64,000 bases of DNA, taken from NCBI GenBank assembly GCA_948567375.1, contig OX419756.1, positions 19,225,001-19,289,000 of the forward strand, read 5' to 3'. The notes below the pieces were generated by a model. That model was not told the DNA's origin and did no database searches. It was given only the letters and a program-made list of their open reading frames with translations. Shown here in pieces: positions 54,571-64,000 of this stretch; positions within the stretch are counted from its first letter, which is position 1; the number at the start of each line of letters is the position of its first letter. Position numbers and translations under genes: made by a program. This stretch comes from Lunularia cruciata. Its lineage: Eukaryota; Streptophyta; Marchantiopsida; Lunulariales; Lunulariaceae.

Positions 54571-56474
54571 TGACAACCAGGAAAATATCACTTCTACGGT
54601 AATCAAGTAAGTAAAGTTGATTCCAGTAGAGATACTAGTCAGAATTGGTCAAATATGAAGTCAAATGTTACAATGTAGTCCTTCTTGATTTCATCTTTAA
54701 TCTCTCAGGTAGCAACTACACCCAAAAGAGAGTAACAAGCACTAATTTGTAGTCTTGTCACAACAATTTGTCACACGTAATCACAACTCCATCAAATCTT
54801 TCCAAACAATCTTGATTGTGATGATTCAGGCTCTCCCAAAAACAACACTTCATTGCAAAATGACTTCACCTTAGAATTGTGTTCCATCTCTCCATTGAAG
54901 CCACAACTTCCTTGATCAAAATTGCTTCATATCAACTTTGTGCTACATTCACAAATTCAAAATACTACCAACACTACAATTCCTCTCAGATCTGTCAAGG
55001 CATTGCTTTGATTGCACTTCACTCAAGATCAAACACACAAAATGAAGATCAAGGCTGTAGAATCCAACATCCAACAAGCACACTAACTTGCACTTAAAAA
55101 TTCTCCCAACACTCACAAACACAAGCACAGTGTTGATACTTGGAATCAAGCTCAATTGACGAGCATTAAAATCAGCACTTTGCTTTATCTATTCTCAAAA
55201 ATTATGAGCACTAAAAAACATTTTACAACAAATACCACTTTAAATAATGAAGCAAACCACAATTACTAACAACTATACCGTTTTATAACAACTCTTCCTA
55301 CCTACAGATCCAAAATGACAATGCACCTCTTCATATCTACCTCTTCCTATCTCAAAATTGTTACTACTCAGATCCAATGTCAATCACTTCATCAGCTTCC
55401 AATCCCAAAGTAACTTCACTTACAACTCTATCCCCGGGTTTCACAACTCCTAATTCCTCTACCAATTCTAACACTTCTTCACTTTGATCTACAATTTTTG
55501 TCATAGTTAATCCTTCTAAATCTCTATCTCCCAACCTACTCTTCTCTAAAGTGTCAAGTGTTAAATCTGAAGACACCTAAATTCCTACTTCTGCAACATC
55601 GGGTCTAACTACTATCAATTCCTTTGTTAATTCTACTATGTCCTCATCAAGAATTGTAATTGAAAGCATGGGTACACTATCTACACTTTCAATTTGAAAC
55701 CCCCTTTCTCCTAACCACTCATATAGTTGACCCAAAGACACTAACTATCTGATCCTGCTCTTCGAGTTCATTCACTACTGCTATTTCTCTTCTAATTGTA
55801 TCTTATATTCAATCAGACCTGAAATTGAAGTCATAGGGATCCTAACTATCTTCTTTCCTTACTCTAACTTACTCTAATACCTCTAGCAAGATTCCCTAAG
55901 TCACCTTCACTACACGCCGAGGTCTGACTACCTTGGGTTGAATCATATTTGTCTTGAGGCAAAGTCTTTAGACCCAAAGTCATGTAAACCCAAAGTCCGA
56001 AGTCCGAAGTCGTATAGACCCGAAGACACTAACCGGAAGACACTAAACTACTTTGTACATCTACTCCCAAACTTCAAATGCTTGTAACTTTTGTTACAAA
56101 CCTCCAAACTCTATGACTTTAATGACAAAAGAAAGTACTGAACTAGATGTTTCCAACAAGATATAGCACGCTTGATTTGGACATGTTTTCATTGAGATAC
56201 ATCTCCCACAAGAATCCTGACCTATAACTTCCATTCCTCCTTCGGGTCTGCACTCCTTCAACATTTAATCCAAGTTTTTCCTCCTTTGATACAAAGTAAG
56301 CTTCTTCGGGTCTAATCTAATCCAAGCTCTTCTTCCTCCAAGACAAAGTTGACTTCCTCAGGCCTGATCAAAACACAAGTTTCTACTCATTTCTTCTCCA
56401 TTTGGTTTCAATTTGGTTTCAGCAAGGCACTTGTTCTTCAAAACTAGTCCAAAATGGAAAATGTGGGTACCACA
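54571..56474 (-). mobile_element. 1.9-kb TG...CA insert, probable solo LTR of an unknown family
   Basis: O1 is continuous here and O2 is not. The insert starts TGACAACCAGG and ends GGTACCACA, flanked by TTTTA (54566-54570) and TTTTC (56475-56479), four of five bases alike. No internal direct repeats, primer site or pol domain are seen. On the minus strand it would start TGTGGTACCCACATTTTCC, carry TTATTTAAAGTGG at 55235-55247 as a TATA box and include an acidic 70-codon frame (55364-55576). Orientation is inferred from these. Confidence 0.65.
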
Positions 56475-57679
56475 TTTTCTTTGGGAAGGATGGAGAAGAT
56501 GTGGATGCCTTTGTGAGAGATTTCAAGAGAGCTTGCATAGGAAAAAATGAGAGGAGGAAGAATGAGTGGGCCTCATTATTACCCAATTTCTTTGAGGATG
56601 CAACACTTATATGGTATGAGTAAAAATACCAAAAGAGAGAGAGGAGAGATGGGGAAGAAGAGTCTTGGGAGAGTTTAACTTCAACTCTCATTGAGAAATT
56701 TCTTCCAGATGAGAGCTATGAAAGATTTGATGAGTGAGGTTACCTTCTCTAACAAGGAGATAGAGAGAAAGTGAGAGTTTATGTGGAAAGAGTGGAGAAG
56801 TAAGAGTCCAGATTTCACAAAGTGTTGAGGAAGCGCGGGGATGATATGGAGGCTACTATGATTGGCATAGGAGCCATGCTCACCAAGAATTTTGTGGGAG
56901 GATTGAGAGCACAAATTAGAAGCAAGGTGAGATATGAGAAACCTTTTTCCAAGGTTGAAGTTATCAAGATTGCAATTTGTATGGAGGAGAGTTTGGAAGG
57001 GAATGGGAGTGATTTGGTAGTGAAAGAGGTTGTGCATCCTCCTCAAGGTTACAAGTATGGTGGAACTTCTTATACTTTGGTGGCAAGGGTTGCACCACAA
57101 GTATTAGTTGCTCCAATTCTTGCACCTCCACCAAAGGATCTACTTCAAACCATCATAGAACAACTTGCAGATCTCAAGATCAATGTGGTACAACTATGGG
57201 AGAAGAGAGAGGTGGATCAAAATGTGGAGAGAGAGCCTAGGATTTATGGAAGTTATCCATATAGAGGAGGCCAACCAACCAACAATTTCAATGAGAGAAA
57301 TTGTTTTGGTTGTGGAGAAAGAGGTCATATCCAAAGAAATTGCCCAAATTCCACTTACCATGGAGGAAGGGGTTATGAAGGAGCCAATAGAGTGAAAGAA
57401 GGAGGAGGAAGTGAAACCCAAGTGGCTCCTAATCCAAACAAAGGTAAGGGGATAACATTTATAGATGTGGTTGAGAGCAAGTATGAGAAGGGAGAGTGCT
57501 CAAACTCCAAGAGTCTTAATTTGGAGCTTTTGGCACAAGAGAAGAAGAGAGCTCATTTTGCAAAGGATGTGCACACTACTCAAGGATTTACTCCTAGCCA
57601 AGATACTCCTATGCCTACTAGAGCACTCGCACAAGCACTTCAACACCATCAACAACAAAGACTCCAAGGAAGAAGTTGA
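56475..57679 (+). pseudogene. O2 gag
   Basis: After the insert the frame reads FFGKDGEDVDAFVRDFKRACIGKNERRKNEWASLLPNFFEDATLIWYE with three stops to 56800. From ATG 56822 it is open for 285 codons: MIGIGAMLTKNFVGGLRAQIR, a linker, then the knuckle CFGCGERGHIQRNC at 57302-57343 (CX2CX4HX4C intact), followed by a Ser/Gln-rich tail. Capsid-like helices followed by nucleocapsid are typical of gypsy Gag. Confidence 0.87.
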
Positions 57680-58240
57680 GGATGGAGGACTTCTTGATCT
57701 CAAATCAACAATGGAACTACAATGTCTTGGAGGATGTTGGTAGTCACAAGACTAACATCACAATGGGCCAATTGATTGCTTTGAATCCTACTTTGAGAAA
57801 GGAGTTTAGAGGTGGTTTGAGTTCTACAAGGAGCAAGAGGAAAAAGAATAAAAAAGTTATAGTATCAAAGGGAGTGGTGGATGCCAAGCAAACACCATGG
57901 GAGGCTTGTGAATATGCTTGCAAGATTGATATGAGAGTGAATGGTCACAACATCAAGGATGCATGTGTTGATGGAGGATCAGCAGTGAATGCCATGTCAG
58001 AAAGGTTGATGAAGAAGTTGGGTATGATAGCCTCAAGGCCTTCAACATTTATGGTGAGCATGTCAAAAAACAACAAGTTCGACTGGTAGGGGTGATAGAC
58101 AAGGTGGTAATTTCAGTTATGGGAGTTCAAAATCTCAAGAATTTCCAAGTTTTGAAGGATTCAAGCTATGATTTACTTCTTGGGAGGCCATGGTTGAGAG
58201 TAGCACGCACAACTGATCGATGACACAAAGGGTACTTGAG
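57676..58240 (+). pseudogene. O2 protease
   Basis: Overlapping the gag end by four bases, the 137-codon frame runs NITMGQLIALNPTLRKEFRGGL, a basic stretch, then MRVNGHNIKDACVDGGSAVNAM. The active site is DGG (57970-57978) rather than DSG/DTG, as also in O1, so DGG may be the family state. After a frameshift near 58085, YDLLLGRPWLRVA closes the domain. Confidence 0.83.
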
Positions 58241-58387
58241 GATTGGGCTATCAACCATAGAGTCAAAGTTCTTATGACTAACACCACCAACACTTCACAT
58301 TCAGTTACACCATCTTCTGACTATTGGGTCACAAGCATGGAGGAGGAGACTTCCACGAAGGAGGACAAATCTTAATCAGATTTAGAT

Positions 58388-59380
58388 GTGTATCCCTTGT
58401 GTGCTATGAATTTTGCACCTAAGCTTGAGGTTTTGAAGGACCCAGATAAGTCAACATTGAAACTTGAGGAGGTAGAGAGAAGGTTAACTACACTCAAGTA
58501 TGCCCCAAATGTTACCAAGGAGGAGAAGGTGAAATTTGAGGATATTTTTTGCAAGTTCATCCATGTGTTTGCTTTCAATTACAAGGATTTGAAGGAAGTC
58601 ACCTTGGAAGAGCACAAGATAGAGGTGGAGTCACATGCAAGACCAATCCGCCAAAAGCTACGTTGCATTAGCCCACCAATATCTTTGGTTGTGAAGGAGG
58701 AGATTGATAAACTCAAGGAGGCCAAATTTATCTTTGAGGTGGAGAATTCAGAATGGGTGTCTCCAATTGTCATTGTGAAGAAAAAGAATAGCAAGCTTTG
58801 GGTATGTGTGGATTACAAAAAGCTCAAAGCTGTTACCAAGAAGGACTACTACCCATTGCTATTCATTGATTAGATCTTGGAGGAGGTTGTAGGTCATGAG
58901 AGGTATAATTTTGGAGATGGTTATAGTAGATATAACCAAATCAAGATTGCACCAGAGCATCAACACATTCACCACACCTTGGAGGACTTATGCTTTCAAG
59001 GTCATGCCTTTTGGGCTTTGAAATGCTCTAGCCACATTCCAATGGTTCATGAACAAGGTATTTGAACTTTTCATTGGGAAATTTTTTAGAGACTTCATTG
59101 ATGACTTTTGTGTCTATGGGAGCAAGGAAGAGCACTTTGAGCACCTAATCAAGGTCTTGCAACACTTAGATGAGGCAAATGAATCACTCAACCCAAAGAA
59201 GTGATATTTTGGATGTGAAGAAATTCTACTTTTGGGGCACGTCATCTCCAAGGATGGAATAGCAGTTGATCTTGAGAAGGTGAGGAAAATCTTAGACCTT
59301 CCATCCCCTTCAAGCTTGACAAAGTTACACCAATTCTTGGGGATGGTTGGGTACTATAGGAGATTCATCTTCTTATTTCC
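58388..59380 (+). pseudogene. O2 reverse transcriptase
   Basis: VYPLCAMNFAPKLEVLKDP is the linker. KFEDIFCKFIHVFAFNYKDL, FEVENSEWVSPIVIVKKKNSKLWVCVDYKKLKAVTKKDYYP and DGYSRYNQI follow, then in a shifted frame MPFGL-NALATFQWFMNKVF and FFRDFIDDFCVYG. The FIDD catalytic pair at 59100-59105 is intact. LGHVISKDGIAVD and FLGMVGYYRRFI lead to RNase H. Stops occur at 58871 and 59202. Confidence 0.88.
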
Positions 59381-60071
59381 AACAAGGCTTATGCATTGAC
59401 CATTTCTATGAAGAAGGGTGTAGATTACATGGTGATTTTGGAGGACAAGGAGGCTCTCAAAGCTTTTGAGGAGCTCAAGCAATCCCTTGTTGTAGCTCCA
59501 ATTCTTGCTAAACTTGATTGGAGTAAGCCTTTCATCCTCTACACTGATGCTTCTTATGGAGCTATAGGATGCACTCTTAGTCAATTAGACCAAGATGGGC
59601 ATGATCATTCAATACCTTATGCTAGTAGGCAAATGGTTTCAGCAAAAAAAACTACTCTATCACGAAGAGAGAAGGGTTGGAAGTGATCTTTGGTCTCAAG
59701 AATTTTAGACACTACTTGATTGGAGGGAAAGCTACCATTGTCAAGATCACAAGGCTTTGAAGTACATCTTCAACAAGCCTAATGTTGAAGGGAGACTAGC
59801 AAGGTGGATGATATTCTTGTCTGAGTATGACTACACCATTGAGGATAGGCCAAGAAAGAAACATGCAAATGCTGATTTATTATCTAGAGCCTATGATCAT
59901 GATGGACATGAGCTAGTAGATGATTCCTTCCCAAATGAGGAGCTCATGACAATCTCTATCACTCAAGAGGTTCCAATTGAGTATAAGGAGATTGTGGATT
60001 TTATGACAAGAGGTAACTATCCAAAAAGGATGCATGCTTGGGAGAGGAAGGCCCTTTGCAGCAAGATCTAG
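59381..60071 (+). pseudogene. O2 RNase H and connector
   Basis: LKAFEELKQSLVVAPIL and PFILYTDASYGAIGCTLSQ are followed by IPYASRQM, then after a frameshift YIFNKPNVEGRLARWMIFLSEYDYTIEDRPRKKHANADLLSR. DAS is intact and ADLLSR matches the usual ADALSR. A stop and a frameshift lie between 59680 and 59760. Confidence 0.87.
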
Positions 60072-60078
60072 ACCTTAC

Positions 60079-61248
60079 ACAATGGTGGAAGATATTCTTT
60101 TTCACCAAGGAGCAGATGGTCTACTTCAAAGAGCAATGGGTAAAGAAGAGTCTATCCTACTTATAAAGGAGTTTCATGAAGGTTTAGTGTGTGGTGGACA
60201 CTTTGCAAGAAAGGTGATTGCTTTCAAGATTCTAGATGCAAGTTACCATTGGAGAGTGATTTTCAAGGATTGTCTTGATTATTGCAAAACTTATCATGTT
60301 TGTCAAGCTTTTGCTAGAAATTCTACATCCACTCCATCACTTAGGTCAATTCCATTGCTATGACCTTTTGAGAAGTAGGGAATTGATTTTGTAGGTCCTC
60401 TAAATAGAACCCCAAGGAACAATTGGTATATTGTGGTAGTTATTGATTATCTTACCAAGTGGGTTGAGGGTAGACCATTGAGGGACAAGAATGAAGATGA
60501 AGTTGGTAGATTTCTTTATGAACGCATTATCACTAGGTTAAGATGCCCTTTGGAGTTGGTTTCTGATAGAGGAGAAGAGTTTATAAGAAGCATTACTACA
60601 ACCATGCTATGACATTTCTCTATCACACATAGAGTAACTACATCCTATAAGCCAAATTCCAATGGCTTGGCAGAGAGAACCAACCAGACCTTGTGCATGA
60701 TGTTGGCCAAAGATGCAGAAATAGAGGGGGCTAAACATCATTAGGACAAGAGGATTCATGCAGTTTTGTGAGAGTTTAGGACAACCATGAAGACTTCCAC
60801 TAGGTATTATCCATTTCAATTGGTATATGGTATTGAGTCTACCTTACCTATTCACTTTGATCTTCCTACCTTCCAAAGCATTCATAGGAGATTGAAGAAA
60901 GCACAAGGAAGTGATCTAGAGAGGTCAAGGAAGAAATAACTCATGGAGTTAGAAGAGGCAAGAGCAATTGCTATAGTTTGAGTAGAGCAAGCCCAAAGGA
61001 AACAAAAGGAGAGCTATGACAAGAGGCAAGGCAAGAAGAAAGTGGAGCCTTTCAAAGAAGGTGATTGGGTAATGTTATTTGATTCTATTCAATTCAAGAG
61101 AGTGCAAAAGAAGTTTTTGCCTAAGTACTTTGGACCTTTCATACTGGAGAAGGTGTGGGGCAATTACACATATGATCTCAAGGATTTGGGAGGAAGACAC
61201 TTTGATAAAATTAACCATGATAAGTTGAAGATGTATCATAGAATGTAG
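60079..61248 (+). pseudogene. O2 integrase, no chromodomain
   Basis: The zinc module (EFHEGLVCGGHFAR...DYCKTYHVC) is followed by GIDFVGPLNR and VVIDYLTKWVEGRPL. Catalytic Asp 60385-60387, Asp 60565-60567 (LVSDRGEEF) and Glu 60673-60675 (LAERTNQT) keep D-x35-E spacing. The C-terminus has KYFGPFILEKV (GPF) and ends HDKLKMYHRM. No chromodomain follows. Stops occur at about 60361, 60376, 60610 and 60742. Confidence 0.88.
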
Positions 61249-61296
61249 TGAGACGTTCATTTTGAGTACAAAGTGAAAACTTAGTTCAAGGGTAAA

Positions 61297-61925
61297 TGTA
61301 ACACCCATTTGTGCATGTATGTGATATTGTGATATTTAGCTTGGTATTACAAGTAATTGAGAGATATTATTTATATAGAGATAAAGGATGGTTCTAAATT
61401 AATCATGATTAGCTAGAGTTAGTCATAGCTAAGATAGAGGGGACCTTACTTTAGAGGAAGTGGAAAAGATTCTAGTGTGTTGACTTGGTATTATTCCTAG
61501 TTGTTAAGCTTTGTTTTGGATTCTTCTATAGTCCAAGGATAGCCCATGTAAAGGAATCCTTGACTTAGTGGTTGGGTCAAGATAAGATCACATGCTAATG
61601 GAATATGCCCATGTGAATGGATATTCCTCTATACTTTTTGACTTTACTTGGTTTTGAGTCTAGTAACTTGAGTTACTCCAGTAATTAGTAACTTTGGTGC
61701 GGAACTATTTCACAAGTATATAAACAAGGGGTGAGGAGATACTCATCATCCTTTCGTTTGCAACTATCTCTCTTTCATTGAGTTCTCTAGTGAGCAATGT
61801 CATGAGTCTTGGAGTGTTAGCCTTGGAGGAGTATGATAGAGTTGGGTTTCCTTGCTTTCTAAGTCCATGGTGCACACATAATAGCCTTAGAGGTTCATCC
61901 TGAGTGAAAGATAGGCCGGCTCATA
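61297..61925 (+). repeat. O2 3' LTR
   Basis: The repeat begins TGTAACACCCATTTGTGC and ends GGCCGGCTCATA. It lacks about 30 bp (AGCACCACTATTTTGGA region) and further blocks relative to the 5' LTR. It is followed directly by minus-strand C6 gag sequence. Confidence 0.88.
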
Positions 61926-62133
61926 GGTCAAGACCAAGTTCTTGCAACCAAGGAATCAAAATGTTTGGCCAACCGCATGGCTTCCTCTAAGTGTTGTGGC
62001 TCTTGCATGGTAACATCTCATTTGGTTCTTGACTTCCATCCCCTCACAAATTAATCCAAAGCTTCACCTTCAAGTATATTTGGAATTTGCATGATGGTGT
62101 TTTGGAATTGCATGATGTAATTTCTTATAGAAT
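61926..62133 (-). pseudogene. C6 gag, distal part
   Basis: The reverse complement matches C2 gag near 17460-17660: a MQIP-IL-GEALD-F-R block and the LEEAMRLAKHFDSLVAR-like block. It breaks at 62133 in the same codons as C2 17448. Confidence 0.75.
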
Positions 62134-62825
62134 TGTAATACCCATTTGTGCATGTGTGTGGTATTGTGATATTTGGTTTGGTATTACAAGTACTTGAGAG
62201 ATATTATTTATATAGAGATCAAGGATGGTTCTATATCAGTCATGATTAGCTAAATTTAATCATAGCTAAGATAGAGGGGACCTTACTTTAGAGGAAGTGG
62301 AAAAGATGAGCATCATTATTTTGGATTCTAGTGTGTTGACTTGGTATTATCCCTAATTGTTTGGCTTTGAGGAAAGAGTTGAGAACTCTTGGGCCGGTAG
62401 GGCTTTTTGTTTTTGATTCTTCTATAGTCCAAGGATAGCCAATGTGAAGGAACTCTTGACTTAGTGGTTGGGTCAAGATAAGAGCACATGCTTAGTGGAA
62501 TATGCCCATGTGGATGGATATTCCTTTATACTTTTTGACTTAACTTGACTTTTAGCCTAGTAACTTCAGTTACTCCATTCATTAGTAACTGTAGTGCATA
62601 ACTATTTCACAAGTATATAAACAAGGGGTGAGGAGGTACTCATTAGCCCTTCATTTGGAACTATCTCTCTGTCATTAAGTTCTCTAGTGAGCAATGTCTT
62701 GAGTCTTGGAGTGTTAGCCTTGGAGGAATATGATGGAATTGGGGTTCCTTGCTTTCTTAGTCCATGGTGCACTACCATAATAGCCATTAGAGGTTCATCC
62801 TGAGTGAGAGATAGGCTGGCTCACT
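62134..62825 (+). mobile_element. Solo O-family LTR inside C6 gag
   Basis: The LTR spans TGTAATACCCATTTG to GGCTGGCTCACT. GAAT stands on both sides (62130-62133 and 62826-62829), and C6 gag continues across the insertion. No primer site or internal sequence remains, as expected from recombination between two LTRs. Confidence 0.88.
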
Positions 62826-63290
62826 GAATCAACCTATTAAAACTTTGCCAACCTATCTAGTGTAGCTCGTGGGTGGCATTTATAGCTTGGAATTGACTAA
62901 TTATTGCACTCTTGAATTTTGCACATGTCAAGACTAGAGCAATAATTTTTCATTTAGCTTGCTCCACTTGGAATCTCCACTATAGCTTTGCTACTCCATC
63001 CAATTAGCTACAAGCCAATAGAATTTTTTTTTGCTCGTCGTGAAGGTTGGTAGCTTCAAAATAATGTTCATAGTCAAACAAACAATTCTCCACTACATCC
63101 AAGAGATTATTGCACTCAAATACCTTGGGTTTGGTGAATTGGAGTTGATCTTCTCCTTCTTGAATTGGTACACTCTCTATCTGCTCCTATTGCCCATGAT
63201 CTAATTCATCCAACAATCAAGCAAGCGTTCAATTTTTTGTTGCATAGCAATGATAACCTCAAGCATTGCCGCCATGGTTGCTATTTTATC
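62826..63290 (-). pseudogene. C6 gag, proximal part
   Basis: Reading leftward from about 63275 (MAAMLEVIIAMQQKIERL), capsid blocks match C2: VFECNNLLDVVENCLFDYEHYFEATNLHDEQKKI and AKLWWRFQVEQAK. Stops and indels are present. Confidence 0.78.
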
Positions 63291-63543
63291 ACACCCCGCC
63301 TAATCTATCTAATTTATTAACACATAGAAGTAGGACATCCACCATTCTCCATAAGTTACAACTAGAAGCACCAAAGGTTCCTCAAATGTGGTGATCATAT
63401 GCAAAAAATCTTGTCCAAAGCGTGAGGTGATGAATTGTATGAATCTATGCTTAGGTAGTACTTGGACACAAAAATCCCAATGGTTTGGTGGAAGTGGATT
63501 TGGTGGTCCATAAATTCCATCCATCCTATTCCATAAATACCAA

Positions 63544-63955
63544 TGTATAAGATTGAGACCGAGAAGAGAAATAAGAGAATGGAAGCTCACATTGGGACAC
63601 TTGAATGAGGGAAAATTCCAAATACCTAGCATGAGCTTTGGCTCTTGTATTTATAGGAATCATACAATGCTCTTGAAAAGGTTCTCAAGAAGCTTCCTTG
63701 AGCCGCTTTCTTGGTGTGCAAGCCTAGTTAATTGGGAAGCTTCTCAAGAAGCTTCCCAATAGAAGCCGCTTACTTGGCATGCAAGCTAAGCTTGTTGGAA
63801 GCTTCTAGAAGCTATCTACTTGGGGTGCAAGCTAAGCTAGCTAGGAAGCTTTCCAAGAAGCTTCTTAGATACTTCTAGAATATTTTAGGCTAATTTGTCT
63901 TATTTGCTACTAAGTTAGCACTACTAAATCTATCGTTAAACTTCATATTGTTATA
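63544..63955 (-). repeat. C6 5' LTR
   Basis: The 412-bp repeat runs on the minus strand from the decayed TATAACAATATGAAG to CTTATACA. A primer-site remnant TTGGTATTTATGG lies inside. U3 contains GAAGCTTCTCAAGAAGC within a near-perfect palindrome at 63731-63760. Confidence 0.85.
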
Positions 63956-64000
63956 GCTCCTAACCAACATCCTCGAAATGATCTACAAAATAATTTTTGA
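63956..64000. other. Right flank of C6
   Basis: This 45-base end segment is too short to assign. Confidence 0.5.

Larger units (their letters stand above)
52292..61925 (+). mobile_element. O2: full-length Athila/Tat-like gypsy element
   Basis: The element has two LTRs, a tRNA-Asp-like primer site, a long leader with extra reading frames, gag, protease, RT, RNase H and integrase, and no chromodomain. The RT motif (VCVDYKKL, KKDYYP, FIDD) and tRNA-Asp primer suggest the Athila/Tat (OTA) branch. A 1.9-kb foreign insert separates leader from gag. The two flanks do not match each other. Confidence 0.88.
61926..63955 (-). mobile_element. C6: 5' end of a chromovirus
   Basis: On the minus strand the order is LTR (63544-63955), decayed primer site, leader, gag. 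It is cut at 61926 by O2 and interrupted by a solo O LTR (62134-62825). The protease and pol parts are not in the window. Confidence 0.85.

Noticed and set aside
54690-55100. Possible short gene in the 1.9-kb insert (plus frame at 54879)
   Set aside because: No domain, low-complexity Ser/Thr/Ile composition and position inside an inserted LTR-like sequence.
63731-63760. Near-perfect palindrome that could be a MITE
   Set aside because: It lies inside a family C LTR and is built from the recurrent GAAGCTTC motif, so it is not an independent element.
1-64000. CRISPR arrays, tRNA, rRNA, bacterial operons or phage genes
   Set aside because: None seen. The direct repeats present are LTRs, coding duplications or a satellite, and the coding content is plant retrotransposon.

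Overview
The window looks like intergenic DNA from a large, repeat-filled plant nuclear genome, possibly a gymnosperm. That guess rests on AT-rich composition, plant-type LTR retrotransposons with chromodomains, initiator-tRNA-Met and tRNA-Asp-like primer sites, and many layers of decayed insertions. I found no intact host gene, rRNA or tRNA gene, CRISPR array or prokaryotic feature. Nearly every coding trace is a retrotransposon protein broken by stops and frameshifts.

Four LTR families explain most of the window; the names are mine. Family C is a Ty3/gypsy chromovirus with LTRs of about 370-510 bp and an iMet primer site: C1 (1-878), C2 (16675-21963), C3 (22570-27555, minus), C4 (36128-38583), C5 (38590-46920, split) and C6 (61926-63955, minus, split). 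A solo C LTR sits inside C4. Family D is a second chromovirus, one complete element at 39519-46129, the best preserved here. Family O is a chromodomain-less Ty3/gypsy element of Athila/Tat type: O1 (6308-16675, split), O2 (52292-61925), LTRs at 35445-36127 and 62134-62825, and an LTR piece at 22313-22569. Family K is one Ty1/copia element on the minus strand (9008-14547).

The insertions are nested and several can be ordered. K lies in the O1 gag, D lies in C5 between the end of integrase and the chromodomain, a solo O LTR lies in the C6 gag, and an unidentified 1.9-kb TG...CA insert lies at the start of the O2 gag. All four have 4-5 bp target duplications, each with at most one mismatch. An uninterrupted relative inside the window shows the empty site in each case.

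Four stretches are not explained by these families. The first, 879-6307, holds a minus-strand protein fossil of about 2.5 kb that I do not recognise. The second, 27556-30790, holds a decayed MULE/FAR1-like transposase and a tandem satellite of about 175 bp. The third and fourth, 30790-32680 and 47650-52291, keep more CpG and contain three strong hairpins, one with a stem of about 70 bp.

The observations I would follow first are the heat-shock-element-like arrays in family C LTRs, the long hairpin at 49603-49750, the extra reading frames ahead of gag in families D and O, the variable 20-residue repeats between protease and RT in family C, and the unknown fossil at 3011-5480.
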